This document shows positions 32,216 through 40,745 of a DNA stretch of 43,480 nucleotides, piece after piece. Numbering within the stretch: the first letter of the stretch is position 1; every line of letters begins with the position of its first letter. The notes under the pieces were generated by a model. The model was not told the DNA's origin and made no database searches. It worked only from the letters and a program-made list of their open reading frames with translations. Location of the stretch: assembly GCA_020352645.1 (NCBI GenBank), contig CP070683.1:623434-666913 (forward strand), given 5' to 3'. Both the position numbers and the translations under genes were made by a program. The DNA comes from Candidatus Bathyarchaeota archaeon (GTDB taxonomy: Archaea; Thermoproteota; Bathyarchaeia; Bathyarchaeales; SOJC01).

Positions 32216-33238
32216 TTGAAGTGTGTCCTCTTATCCGTAAGAGCAACATGCTTTTCGCTATTGTCTATGCTGTCTCTTGCTCTAATTATGTGCCCGTTTG
32301 CCCCAGTGGCTGCTCAATTATCAATTAATGTTACGACTGAGAAAACCGATTACCACTACAGGGAACTTGTCAGAGTACGTGGAAACGTTACTTCCGATGG
32401 AAGCCCAATCGGCGAAGGATTGGTAGCTATACAGATCCAGGATCCGGGCAGCAAAACGATCGCTCTGAGAACTGTTCAAGCAAACGCCACTCCATCCGAA
32501 AACTGGGCAGTTGAGATTGTTTCTTTCATTTCCATAGACAACCTTGGCAACCCTGAATCCATCTTCGAGAAAGAAGGTTTCGCATACTTCAAGGCCCACA
32601 TAAGAAATAGCGACGATTTCTCAAGTAGAACAGTTCTGCTGACAATTACTCTCTTCGATGGCGATTCAACACCATTCATGTTTCAATGGATGCGAACAAC
32701 CATAGAGCCGCAGGAGAGCCTTGAGGAAATCGTGGGCCTGTATGTTGATGATTGGGTCTCAGTCGGAGAAGCAGCAGCCTATGTAAGCGTGTATGAAGAT
32801 TGGCCTTCCCTCGGAGGGTGTGCATACTGCCCTGGAGAGTCGGTTGTGTTCTATGTCACTTCTGCAACGCAGGCAGAGCCAATGTTTCACGTATCTAGTA
32901 CGACTCAGAAGATGCTTGATTTCAGTTGCAGCTCCTTCGAGATGGAAGTGCGATTGCCGCCTCAAGCGCCTCTAGGCAGGTACACGATAACGTGCAGCGT
33001 TTTATCTGATAGTGCCAGAAGCAGTGGCACAACAGCTTTTAATCGAGAGCACAATTTGCCTGGTGACATAATTTTTGACCGCAAGATTGACATCTTTGAT
33101 GCGGTGACTATAGCAGCCGCGTATGGGACTCAAGGCGGAGAGCCATGGTGGAAGCCGATGGCAGATCTAAACGCTGACGCCTTCATCGACATTTTTGATA
33201 TAGTAATTGCAGCAGCCAATTATGGAACATCCTACTAG
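32216..33238 (+). CDS. Secreted protein with C-terminal dockerin-like module
   Basis: A 340-residue protein with a signal peptide (about 1-33, ending FAPVAAQ), an Ig-like domain with EKTDYHYRELVRVRGNVTSDGSPIG (the layout of archaeal Big/MG2-like repeats), a second beta domain with GGCAYCPGESVVFYV, and a C-terminal dockerin-like pair of calcium loops (GDIIFDRKIDIFDAV and DLNADAFIDIFDIVIAA) at about 280-338. The start is TTG 32216. The dockerin end is very like that of the arylsulfotransferase-type protein at 13022-15214. No cohesin partner is visible. Confidence 0.7.
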   Translation: MKCVLLSVRATCFSLLSMLSLALIMCPFAPVAAQLSINVTTEKTDYHYRELVRVRGNVTSDGSPIGEGLVAIQIQDPGSKTIALRTVQANATPSENWAVEIVSFISIDNLGNPESIFEKEGFAYFKAHIRNSDDFSSRTVLLTITLFDGDSTPFMFQWMRTTIEPQESLEEIVGLYVDDWVSVGEAAAYVSVYEDWPSLGGCAYCPGESVVFYVTSATQAEPMFHVSSTTQKMLDFSCSSFEMEVRLPPQAPLGRYTITCSVLSDSARSSGTTAFNREHNLPGDIIFDRKIDIFDAVTIAAAYGTQGGEPWWKPMADLNADAFIDIFDIVIAAANYGTSY

Positions 33239-33329
33239 AAAGATGAAACGCTTCGTTCACCTCTGCTCAAAGCAGCGCATTGGTAGACTTCTCCTGCTGC
33301 TAGCCTGACAGCTCACTCAAGGCGAGTTT

Positions 33330-33338
33330 CTTATAACC
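33330..33338 (+). promoter_or_regulatory. TATA box of the adenosine deaminase family gene
   Basis: cttataacc, about 40 bases ahead of the TTG/GTG start at 33370/33373. Confidence 0.45.
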
Positions 33339-33369
33339 ATTTGTGAGCACATAAAATCTGAGATGCAGC

Positions 33370-34410
33370 TTGGTGAACACTGAAGCTTTGATAAGGGCTT
33401 TGCCAAAAGTTGAGCAGCATGTTCACATTGTTGGTTCAACAAGACCTGAAACCCTGCTATGGCTTGTAGATGATGGTGAAGCAGAGAAACCTTTTGAAAC
33501 CGTTGCGGATGTTCGCAGATTTTTTCAGTATCGGAATTTCTCTCACTTCATTGAAGTTTACATGACCGTCTTCAGATGTATCACACGTGAGGATCAATTC
33601 CAAAGACTCACCTATGAACTGCTGGAAGACGATGCTCGATGCAATGTGAAGTTTGTTGAAGCAAGTTTTTCTGCTCCTGATCATGTGAGAGAAGGGCTTG
33701 ATTATGGATTGATGCTTGATGCAATCAACAGAGGCGTAGCTAACGCGCGCCGAGACTTCGGCATTCACTGCAATCTCAGAATCGATCTAGTTCGGAATTA
33801 CGGTCCAGACTTTGGAATGCAGGTTTTGGACTGGATAGAGAACAAGGGGGACAACATTGTGTCCATTGACATAGGAGGTAGCGAAGAGAAATTCCCACCA
33901 AAACCCTATGCACGAATCTATGAAAGGGCGAGGGAGATGGGTCTTCACTTGGTAGCTCATGCTGGTGAGGCAGCTGGTCCGCAAAGCGTGCGGGACGCCA
34001 TCGACTACCTTCACGTTGAACGTATAGGGCACGGAGTAACTGCCTCACAAGACCCACATCTTGTCGACTATATTCTGAGACGAAACATAGCAATTGAGAT
34101 GTGCCCAACAAGCAACCTGAGGACTGGAGTAGTTCCATGCTTGGAAAAGCACCCTATACGAGCTTTTTTTGACAAGGGCATCAAGGTCACAGTTAACACT
34201 GACGATCCATCTATGTTCAACACTGATATGAACAACGAGTATATCCAGCTTCACAAACGGCTCAATTTCACGGTGTCAGAGCTTTTTCAGCTAACCCTCA
34301 ACGCACTTGACACATCATTCCTTCCTAAAGCGCAGAAAGCACGAATAGACAAAGCCTTCAAGGAAGAGTATAAAGACATCATAACTGTCCTATGTAATCA
34401 TAATGACTGA
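33370..34410 (+). CDS. Adenosine deaminase family enzyme
   Basis: A 346-residue metal-dependent TIM-barrel deaminase. Ligands and catalytic residues are in place: His17 and His19 (EQHVHIVGS), AHAGEA with His197 and Glu200, GHG near 224, CPTSN, and NTDDP with Asp278/Asp279. It should hydrolyse the amino group of adenosine or a related purine (adenine, methylthioadenosine or aminodeoxyfutalosine are alternatives). The first motif is usually ELHxHLxG; here Gln replaces Leu and Val-Gly-Ser replaces the following residues, so substrate may differ. The start is TTG 33370 or GTG 33373. It complements the purC-purP genes as purine salvage. Confidence 0.85.
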   Translation: MVNTEALIRALPKVEQHVHIVGSTRPETLLWLVDDGEAEKPFETVADVRRFFQYRNFSHFIEVYMTVFRCITREDQFQRLTYELLEDDARCNVKFVEASFSAPDHVREGLDYGLMLDAINRGVANARRDFGIHCNLRIDLVRNYGPDFGMQVLDWIENKGDNIVSIDIGGSEEKFPPKPYARIYERAREMGLHLVAHAGEAAGPQSVRDAIDYLHVERIGHGVTASQDPHLVDYILRRNIAIEMCPTSNLRTGVVPCLEKHPIRAFFDKGIKVTVNTDDPSMFNTDMNNEYIQLHKRLNFTVSELFQLTLNALDTSFLPKAQKARIDKAFKEEYKDIITVLCNHND

Positions 34411-34560
34411 ATGTCGGCTGAGAACCGAGAAAAGAAAAGAAACGAAGCGCGCAACGGGAAAGAACATCGCGTAAGAGAACATACCTTCTTGTACTCTCTA
34501 AATCAAATTAGTACAAAACGATTATAGAGTACTATTCCACCTTTTCGATTGTGATCTACA

Positions 34561-35202
34561 ATGACAGAGGGCAATGACTGGACGAAGAAAGAGCTTGAGA
34601 ATGAGTATATTGGCACGATGACTGCGGTGACAATTCCAGTTGACATCCATTTGCGGGGCAAGCAGCACGTGCTAGATTTTTTCGAGATGAAGAGAATACT
34701 CAGTGAGGCTGAGTTGATTTCCTTGGCAGAATGTGGATGCAGGAAGAGAGTGAAGAGATGTGATTCTCCGCTTGATGTCTGCATAGGCTTGGATAGAAAA
34801 GCAGAGGAGGTAACAAAGGAGGGAGTGGGTGAGAAGGCAAGTGTGGAGGAAGCGCTCCAAGCTTTAAGACGCTCACACGATGCAGGACTAGTTCACATTG
34901 CATACACTTTTTCAGGAGACGAGAAGCCTCGATACATTTGTAGTTGCTGTTCATGCTGCTGCCACTCAATGAGTGCACTTGTAAGATTTGGCATCCCGGA
35001 AGCAGTAACCGCATCCAAGTATATCGCTACACACAACCGTGACACATGCATTGACTGCGGTAAATGCATTGAACGATGCCAATTCAAAGCCCGTGCATTT
35101 GAGAACGGAAAATTGATGTTTAATGCTGCAAGATGCTTTGGCTGCGGGTTGTGCACCAGCACTTGTCCGACGAAGTCAACCTCATTGGTAAAGCGAGAAT
35201 AG
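34561..35202 (+). CDS. Cysteine-rich ferredoxin-like iron-sulfur protein
   Basis: A 213-residue protein. The C-terminus holds two [4Fe-4S] ferredoxin motifs (Cys163/166/169/173 and Cys192/195/198/202-Pro). Ahead of them come two unusual groups: Cys58/60/67/74 in AECGCRKRVKRCDSP and a dense block Cys127/129/130/132/133/134 followed by His (ICSCCSCCCHSM). No transmembrane segment or signal is visible, so it acts in the cytoplasm, probably passing electrons to a partner enzyme or a corrinoid or metal site. I recognise the ferredoxin part but not the cysteine blocks. No operon partner: neighbours have their own spacing of more than 140 bases. Confidence 0.72.
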   Translation: MTEGNDWTKKELENEYIGTMTAVTIPVDIHLRGKQHVLDFFEMKRILSEAELISLAECGCRKRVKRCDSPLDVCIGLDRKAEEVTKEGVGEKASVEEALQALRRSHDAGLVHIAYTFSGDEKPRYICSCCSCCCHSMSALVRFGIPEAVTASKYIATHNRDTCIDCGKCIERCQFKARAFENGKLMFNAARCFGCGLCTSTCPTKSTSLVKRE

Positions 35203-35462
35203 ATATATGCACAACTAGCAGTATGTAGCTCCTTGCGTAGGAGACACCGTGGAACTCCGTTTCTTGTTCAAATGATCCGCGCTGGAAGTGGCGTTCCCTG
35301 CAATCATGGCTATAATGTAAGATGATTCGCTCCATGTCGACCCGTGTTTTTGGTATGAGTTTTCATGTGCACACGGTAGAAGCAGTTTGGGACATTGCGT
35401 TCTGGACAAAAAGCTATTAGATGATCCTCCCTATCCATTTTCAAGATTTGAGGGACATCGAA

Positions 35463-36653
35463 ATGACGACCATATCCAAGAGAACAGGTGCATTAGGCAC
35501 TGAGAATGCCTTTACAGTTCTAGCCGAGGTCAGCAAACGACTGAGGCAAGGCGCAGACATAAAGAACTTCTGCATTGGTCAACCAGATTTCGACACGCCA
35601 GAAAACATAAAGCAAGCAGCAATCAAAGCCATGAAAGAGGGCAAGACCGGCTATACACCTTCTGCCGGTATCTTTGAATTGCAGGCAGCGGTGGCTACCA
35701 GATTCATTAGAACAAGGAAAGTTGAGGTGAAACCCGAGCACGTAGCAGTTGCATGCGGAGGAAAACCTTTCATATACTGGAGCGTTCTGTGCACAACCGA
35801 CTACGGTGTGGGTGACGAAATCATCTATCCGAACCCAGGCTTCCCAATCTACCAAAGCCAGATTGTTGCTCATGGAGCCAAGCCAATTCCACTCCCACTC
35901 GTTGAAGAGAAGGAGTTCGCATTTGACATGGAAGATCTCAAGAAGAGAATAACTGCAAAGACGAAGATGCTGATTATCAACTCCCCGCAGAACCCGACAG
36001 GTGGAGTTCTGAAGAAGGAAGAACTTAAGGAAATAGCTGATCTAGCAACTGATCACGACTTCTGGGTTTACTCTGATGAAGTGTATTCAACATTAGCATA
36101 CGATGCACCCTTCCAATCAATAGCTTCAATTGAGGGCATGCTCGACAGAACAATAATGGTCGACTGCGTTTCAAAATCATATGCAATGACTGGCTGGCGC
36201 CTAGGTTATGCTGCAAACAAGACGCTGGCACCTCATTTTGCCAGATGGATGACGAATACTGATAGCTGCGCTAACCAGCCGACTCAGTGGGCAGTCGTAG
36301 AAGCTTTGAACGGTCCGCAAGATGAGTCGGAAAAAATGGCCAGAAGCTTCAAAGAGAGAAGGAATCTTATTGTCAAATTGCTGAACAATATCAATGGGAT
36401 CAGATGCCTGAGTCCTGGAGGGGCCTTCTACGTCTGGCCAAATGTAACGCAAGCCTGCAAAAAAGTTGGCGCTGAATCTTCTGAGGATTTCAGGAGAATG
36501 CTATTAGACCAAGGCGTTGCTTGTTTGGCTGACATCCACTTCGGAGAAAAGAACCCAGGACAAAATGAAGAATACGTCAGATTCAGCTACGCCACGGCAA
36601 AGGATGAAATCATTGAGGGAATGAAGCGAGTAAAAGAGTTTGTCGAAGGGTGA
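35463..36653 (+). CDS. PLP-dependent class I/II aminotransferase
   Basis: A 396-residue fold-type I aminotransferase. Features: NFCIGQPDFDTPENI near the N-terminus, the PLP loop ACGGKPFIYW, PNPGFPIY, INSPQNPTGG (with the Asn and Arg-side contacts), YSDEVYSTLAY, and the Schiff-base Lys238 in VSKSYAMTGWRLGY. Likely substrates are aspartate, aromatic or branched amino acids with 2-oxoglutarate; sequence alone does not decide. ATG 35463 is chosen because GAGGG lies nine bases upstream; the frame is open to ATG 35421, but those 14 residues are not family-like. Confidence 0.9.
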   Translation: MTTISKRTGALGTENAFTVLAEVSKRLRQGADIKNFCIGQPDFDTPENIKQAAIKAMKEGKTGYTPSAGIFELQAAVATRFIRTRKVEVKPEHVAVACGGKPFIYWSVLCTTDYGVGDEIIYPNPGFPIYQSQIVAHGAKPIPLPLVEEKEFAFDMEDLKKRITAKTKMLIINSPQNPTGGVLKKEELKEIADLATDHDFWVYSDEVYSTLAYDAPFQSIASIEGMLDRTIMVDCVSKSYAMTGWRLGYAANKTLAPHFARWMTNTDSCANQPTQWAVVEALNGPQDESEKMARSFKERRNLIVKLLNNINGIRCLSPGGAFYVWPNVTQACKKVGAESSEDFRRMLLDQGVACLADIHFGEKNPGQNEEYVRFSYATAKDEIIEGMKRVKEFVEG

Positions 36654-36906
36654 AAGGCAGCAATTTCCGCAGCCACACTTGTCTTGGCAGTTAAGAAAAG
36701 GGTGTCCGGTCGAAGCTAAAGAGAGACAGCGTAAGAAGCAAGAAAGAGAGATTAGCTGCAAAACGCTGAAGGTTCTACTCTAAATGCCGTATCTCAGAAA
36801 ATTGGGCATGTGACAAGGTGTATGGTGGACGACAGCGAAACTTTGATATATCATAGTGAGTCTAAAGATATCCGAGACGATTTGTCTGAAATAGAGGCGT
36901 CCTGAC

Positions 36907-37710
36907 TTGTGTGAAGCCAATCAGATAGGTTACAAGCAGCAAGAGAGGATGTCTAGTGGGTCAAGTCTTGGGTTAGAGCCGATTACACTGGGAAAGAAAA
37001 TAAAATTGGAGTACATTCCTTTTTCAGAGCTCGTCATTCCATGGGAGGTTTGTGTCGATCCCCACCGTGAGTCAGAACTTGGTGAATCTAACTCTGGGCA
37101 GTTAGGAGTTTTCACCAGCGGGATAATGACGCCTGAGAGTTCAAAAGAACAAGAGGTTGCGAAACAAGAGGATTTGGCACCTTTGAAGGCATCAATCGGA
37201 CGCTTTGGTCTATTGAAGCCTTTTGAAGTTTCAGAATTGCCTGAAGAGCTAGACGTCTTTTTTCGCAAGGGCAAGTACGTGATCATGGATGGGCAACGAA
37301 GATACTTTGCAATAAGAGAGCTTCTGAGGCTGCCTAGAGAACACGATGAGAATACCCAGAAAGATAGCCTACGGACACATGGTGGCCATGATCGTATCGA
37401 GAGGGCGGAAAGGCAGGCACAACAACAATTCGCGAAGTTGAGCATTCGAGATTACGTGCTGATTCCATGTTTGGTCTACCCCTACAAAACAAGTCTGCAA
37501 ATGGTAAGACACAGTATAGAAGACAGCAGACTAAGCGCAAAACCTTCAAGAGCCTACACCGATATCGTTAAGAAGATGCGCCAGCAAGGAATTGCGGATC
37601 TAACCCCAGACGATCTAAGTAGCCTTTGGGAAACGCGAAAGAAAATTGAGGAAGAACGGAAAGCCATACAAAAAACGCTTCGGGAAATTCGAAGCAAGAG
37701 AAAAAGCTGA
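36907..37710 (+). CDS. ParB/Srx-fold domain protein
   Basis: A 267-residue protein. Residues about 34-130 fit the ParB N-terminal (ParB/Srx) fold: KLEYIPFSELVIP, LAPLKASIGRFGLLKPFEV and YVIMDGQRRYFAIREL, which carries the GxRRxxA nucleotide-binding motif (CTP in ParB). The C-terminal half is helical and charged, ending in a Lys/Arg-rich coiled coil (RKKIEEERKAIQKTLREIRSKRKS). A helix-turn-helix like that of true ParB is uncertain. No ParA partner is present, so chromosome or plasmid partition is not supported; a Noc-like or regulatory role is possible. The start is TTG 36907; ATG 36949, which directly follows GAGAGG, is another option. Confidence 0.7.
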   Translation: MCEANQIGYKQQERMSSGSSLGLEPITLGKKIKLEYIPFSELVIPWEVCVDPHRESELGESNSGQLGVFTSGIMTPESSKEQEVAKQEDLAPLKASIGRFGLLKPFEVSELPEELDVFFRKGKYVIMDGQRRYFAIRELLRLPREHDENTQKDSLRTHGGHDRIERAERQAQQQFAKLSIRDYVLIPCLVYPYKTSLQMVRHSIEDSRLSAKPSRAYTDIVKKMRQQGIADLTPDDLSSLWETRKKIEEERKAIQKTLREIRSKRKS

Positions 37711-37869
37711 TTCGTGAGTTCATGAGTCAATTCCTAAAAACTATAACAGCAATTTGCGGAAGTGGAAGTAGGGCTTCAGACAAGATTGGTGCTTTATCTC
37801 TGCGATACTTATTCGTGTTTCACAACACTTTTCAAAAGAGAGTTAACGTAACAATGACTGGAGTGAAAA

Positions 37870-38418
37870 ATGATTCTGGGATATGAAGTGGTATTCGCGT
37901 CGATTGCCACTGTCTTGAGTGCATTGAGTTTCAAAACTCTAAGAGATATAAGGCATCTAGGCGTGGGCAGATCATTCTGGATTCCTGTATTCGTGTCCGG
38001 GATCCTCTTTCTGGCAGGATCTGTTCTCACAATAACTCATGAGATGGGCTTTTCTCTAACAACCCAGACTATTGAGATAGTGCAAATCATTCGGATACTT
38101 GCTCTCTGCGTTTTAGTGGCAAGCATCTACAGCTATTCCAGAAGGGTTAAGGCAAGCTTGGCAGATGATCTCTCTATTCCCCAGGAAATATATGAAGAGA
38201 GATCTAAGATGGAAGCTTCAGTCGAGGTCACCACTGAAACGGAAACGCCTATCGAATGGGGCGTAGGCCAAGACAACGCTCCGCAGAAGGATTCGAACAG
38301 GGAAGCCGCTGCAGAATGCTTACATGAATTCGGATATTTGAGAACTCTCTCAAGAGATACTTCCATACCCGATGAATGCTTGGACTGTGACAAGATAATC
38401 GAGTGCAAGCACTCCTAA
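37870..38418 (+). CDS. Three-helix membrane protein with C-terminal Cys motif
   Basis: A 182-residue protein with membrane helices at about residues 4-20, 37-55 and 71-90, then a soluble tail of about 90 residues that is acidic and ends in DECLDCDKIIECKHS. The CxxC plus further Cys could bind zinc or an iron-sulfur centre on the cytoplasmic side. ATG 37870 follows GGAG by six bases, a good ribosome site. No family recognised; the arrangement recalls small archaeal membrane sensors, but that is only resemblance. Confidence 0.55.
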   Translation: MILGYEVVFASIATVLSALSFKTLRDIRHLGVGRSFWIPVFVSGILFLAGSVLTITHEMGFSLTTQTIEIVQIIRILALCVLVASIYSYSRRVKASLADDLSIPQEIYEERSKMEASVEVTTETETPIEWGVGQDNAPQKDSNREAAAECLHEFGYLRTLSRDTSIPDECLDCDKIIECKHS

Positions 38419-38528
38419 ATCAAGCATACAAACATGTGCAGCTGCAACGTGCGGTTGAGCACGGGCATAATTCTATTTCCTTTTAAAACAGCAATCTGTC
38501 AAATAATAGTTGGATAGGAGTGGTATTC

Positions 38529-39359
38529 TTGGAGCCTGATCAAATCAAAGAGATTGTCAAGAAGTACTACGCTGAATGTGGCGAAGGAGAATGGGAAAGA
38601 TTGGTCAGACACCCCTATCGAAAGTTGGAGTTTGACACTACCTTGCATTTTCTCAACCAATACCTTCCCGATGATGGGTTGGTCCTCGACGCTGGCGGCG
38701 GTCCTGGAAGATACTCAATTGAGCTCGCAAAGATGGGATACAATGTCACCTTGCTTGATCTCACGCCAAGGTTACTGCAAATTGCACATGAAAAGGTAAC
38801 GGAGGCAAGCCTTGGAAACAGAGTGAAAGAGATCCTTCAAGGGTCAATCGATGATCTTTCAATGTTTGAGAAGGACACATTTGACGCCGTAGTCTGCCTT
38901 GGCGGGGCTCTTTCTCATCTCGTGATCGATAGGCAGAGGAAGAAAGGTGTTAATGAGTTGGTCAGAGTTGTGAAACAAGGCGCGCCTCTTCTGGTTTCAG
39001 TTATCGGAAAACTAGCTGTGTGTATGAACACGATTGTTTACTTGTGGCCTGAATTAGAGTCCGCGCCGGAAGTGTACAGAAGGTACACTTTGACTGGCGA
39101 CTATTTTGGAGGATCCGGTTTCGCGCCGACTCATTTCTACACCCCTGAAGAGTTGGAGGCCGAGTTTAGAGGTGAAACAGAGATTCTGGAGATGGCAGGG
39201 CTTGAAGGCATGTTCTCAACCCACGAGAAAGAGTATAACGAAGTATACAGAATGGGGAAGTATAACAAGATTCTTTGGGAAACTCATCTAAAGACCTGTA
39301 CGCATCCGAGCATTGTGGGCATAAGCGAGCATTTCATGATAATCTGCAGGAAGAAGTAG
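38529..39359 (+). CDS. Class I SAM-dependent methyltransferase
   Basis: A 276-residue methyltransferase. It has SAM motif I VLDAGGGPGRYSIELA, motif II VTLLDLTPRLLQIAHE, an acidic GSIDDLSMF, motif IV DAVVCLGGALSHL, and a post-motif VVKQGAPLLVSVIGK. The C-terminal region with YTPEELEAEF and a final MIICRKK is typical of small-molecule methyltransferases. Substrate unknown. The start is TTG 38529, eight bases after TAGGAG; GTG 38520 overlaps that ribosome site. A TATA-like ttttaaaa at 38481-38488 lies 45 bases upstream. Confidence 0.85.
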   Translation: MEPDQIKEIVKKYYAECGEGEWERLVRHPYRKLEFDTTLHFLNQYLPDDGLVLDAGGGPGRYSIELAKMGYNVTLLDLTPRLLQIAHEKVTEASLGNRVKEILQGSIDDLSMFEKDTFDAVVCLGGALSHLVIDRQRKKGVNELVRVVKQGAPLLVSVIGKLAVCMNTIVYLWPELESAPEVYRRYTLTGDYFGGSGFAPTHFYTPEELEAEFRGETEILEMAGLEGMFSTHEKEYNEVYRMGKYNKILWETHLKTCTHPSIVGISEHFMIICRKK

Positions 39360-39417
39360 GTAAGAATTCGCTTCAAACATTTTTCTGAAAGTCGTTCTTT
39401 GTCGCCTTTGTCTCCTT

Positions 39418-40437
39418 TCAAAGGGCTGGAATCTTTCGATAGCTGTATTCGCAGGGAGGTCCATCAGAAACCAAGACATCTGGTTCACCCATTACGTATA
39501 TCCAAGACCAAAGTGTTCCACCATCGACGCCTACGAAGCGATCGCATATTCCTCCCCCGTTTACATGTTGCTTTGCCAGCTTGCATGCATAATCCGGTGT
39601 AATAGGTCCATTCCGGCTTCGGAACCAGTTCAAGATGTTAGTGTATCTTCTTTCTGTGCTGCCTTCTGAGCGCCAGTTCTCTTCCTCAAATTCCCGCATC
39701 TTCTTTGATAGGTAGTGATTTGTTGAAACTCCGATTCCCTCGTCGAAGTTGACGACCTCAACTTTTTCTGGACATGCTTCTACTCGCACAATATTGTTCT
39801 CTATGTCACAGAGCAGGAAGTTCCAGCCGTGAAAATGTGGAGCGTCTGTGAGAAACTCGGCTGCTTTTTTTGCCGTGGGGTATTGGTCTAGGATCCATCG
39901 TGTCACAAGACTGAATACTATGCCTGGCTGTGTTGGACCTGCATAGCCACTGATGCTTGATGCGATAGCAAGTCCTTTCTCGTTGAATCCGCAATATCTG
40001 CTACTCATTGCGTCAGAGAATCCCAAACTTGCATAACCGTTCTCGGGCGTCGTCCAGAAAGCCGTAAAGTCCTTTCGATCAGAGTCTAGGAAGTCGTAAG
40101 TGCGGATGAAAAGTGGCTTTCCATGTGCTGTGTACTCACCGGATACAGCTACTGCAGAACATGATTGTTGCAGTTTCGCATAGGAGCACAGTGGCCAGAT
40201 TCTGACTTTACTATAGTCTGCACCGAATGCATCAGATATTCCCTGAAGCTCATCTAAGAAGTCAGGCATATACTGCCGAACTATCTCCTCACATTCATCT
40301 GCAAACTCTATTCTTGCTGGGTCCACGGTCTCATGAAAAGATGCTGACCAAATTGAAGGAAGTATTCTTCTCTTCATCATTTTTCCTTGTTGAAGCCCCA
40401 TCTCATAGTATGAACCTTTCAATCTCGCTTGATACAT
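39418..40437 (-). CDS. C45 family acyltransferase/peptidase (AAT-like Ntn hydrolase)
   Basis: A 339-residue protein of the C45 family related to acyl-CoA:isopenicillin N acyltransferase, self-cleaving Ntn hydrolases that act on amide bonds. The predicted nucleophile is Cys93 in QQSCSAVAVSGEYTAHGKPLFIRTYDF; the preceding helix and the RTYDF/SSRYCGFNEKGLAIASSI strands fit the fold. The C-terminal VSTNHYL and WSWIYVMGEPDVLVSDGPP are also typical. ATG 40437 is chosen since GGTG lies seven bases upstream; the frame opens at 40470 but that extension is unlike the family. Substrates might be N-acyl amino acids or peptides. Confidence 0.8.
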   Translation of the reverse strand: MYQARLKGSYYEMGLQQGKMMKRRILPSIWSASFHETVDPARIEFADECEEIVRQYMPDFLDELQGISDAFGADYSKVRIWPLCSYAKLQQSCSAVAVSGEYTAHGKPLFIRTYDFLDSDRKDFTAFWTTPENGYASLGFSDAMSSRYCGFNEKGLAIASSISGYAGPTQPGIVFSLVTRWILDQYPTAKKAAEFLTDAPHFHGWNFLLCDIENNIVRVEACPEKVEVVNFDEGIGVSTNHYLSKKMREFEEENWRSEGSTERRYTNILNWFRSRNGPITPDYACKLAKQHVNGGGICDRFVGVDGGTLWSWIYVMGEPDVLVSDGPPCEYSYRKIPAL

Positions 40438-40538
40438 AGAATCACACCCGTTACAAACCATCCCTCGCAAATTTAAGCTTTTATCACGGAAAAAGACCCA
40501 AGGACTGGGTCAAAGGTGATTTAAAACCTGATTTGCGC

Positions 40539-40546
40539 TTATAAAT
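40539..40546 (+). promoter_or_regulatory. TATA box for the candidate 44-residue ORF
   Basis: TTATAAAT, 15-22 bases before ATG 40561, close to the distance expected for a leaderless transcript. Confidence 0.4.
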
Positions 40547-40560
40547 GATTTTAAAACAAC

Positions 40561-40695
40561 ATGTGCAGACTTGTGGAGAGAATGCATTCGCGAGAGTCAG
40601 AACTGTCAGAGAAGAAGCGTCCTGCAATATCTCCACCTCTGCAAAGAGAGCACGTGCGTATTACTCTCAAAAAATCACTTCTTAACACTGAATAG
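40561..40695 (+). CDS. Candidate small leaderless gene, 44 residues
   Basis: ATG 40561 to TAG 40695 encodes MCRLVERMHSRESELSEKKR followed by PAISPPLQREHVRITLKKSL and LNTE. In favour: a clear TATA box 15-22 bases upstream, where a leaderless transcript would begin at the ATG, and an ordinary amphiphilic, charged composition. Against: short length, no ribosome site, no known family. It lies between the divergent C45 and zinc-ribbon genes. Confidence 0.38.
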   Translation: MCRLVERMHSRESELSEKKRPAISPPLQREHVRITLKKSLLNTE

Positions 40696-40702
40696 CCATC
40701 AG

Positions 40703-40710
40703 TTTAAATA
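40703..40710 (+). promoter_or_regulatory. TATA box of the zinc-ribbon/DUF4097-like gene
   Basis: TTTAAATA, about 40 bases before ATG 40746. Confidence 0.45.
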
Positions 40711-40745
40711 CAACATGCGCAAATCGGCAGGATAGTGAGAGATGA

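Noticed and set aside
36504-36761. Minus-strand frame with CQDKCGCGNCC
   Set aside because: Most of it is antisense to the aminotransferase C-terminus; the cysteine run comes from a short intergenic stretch and lacks a start signal.
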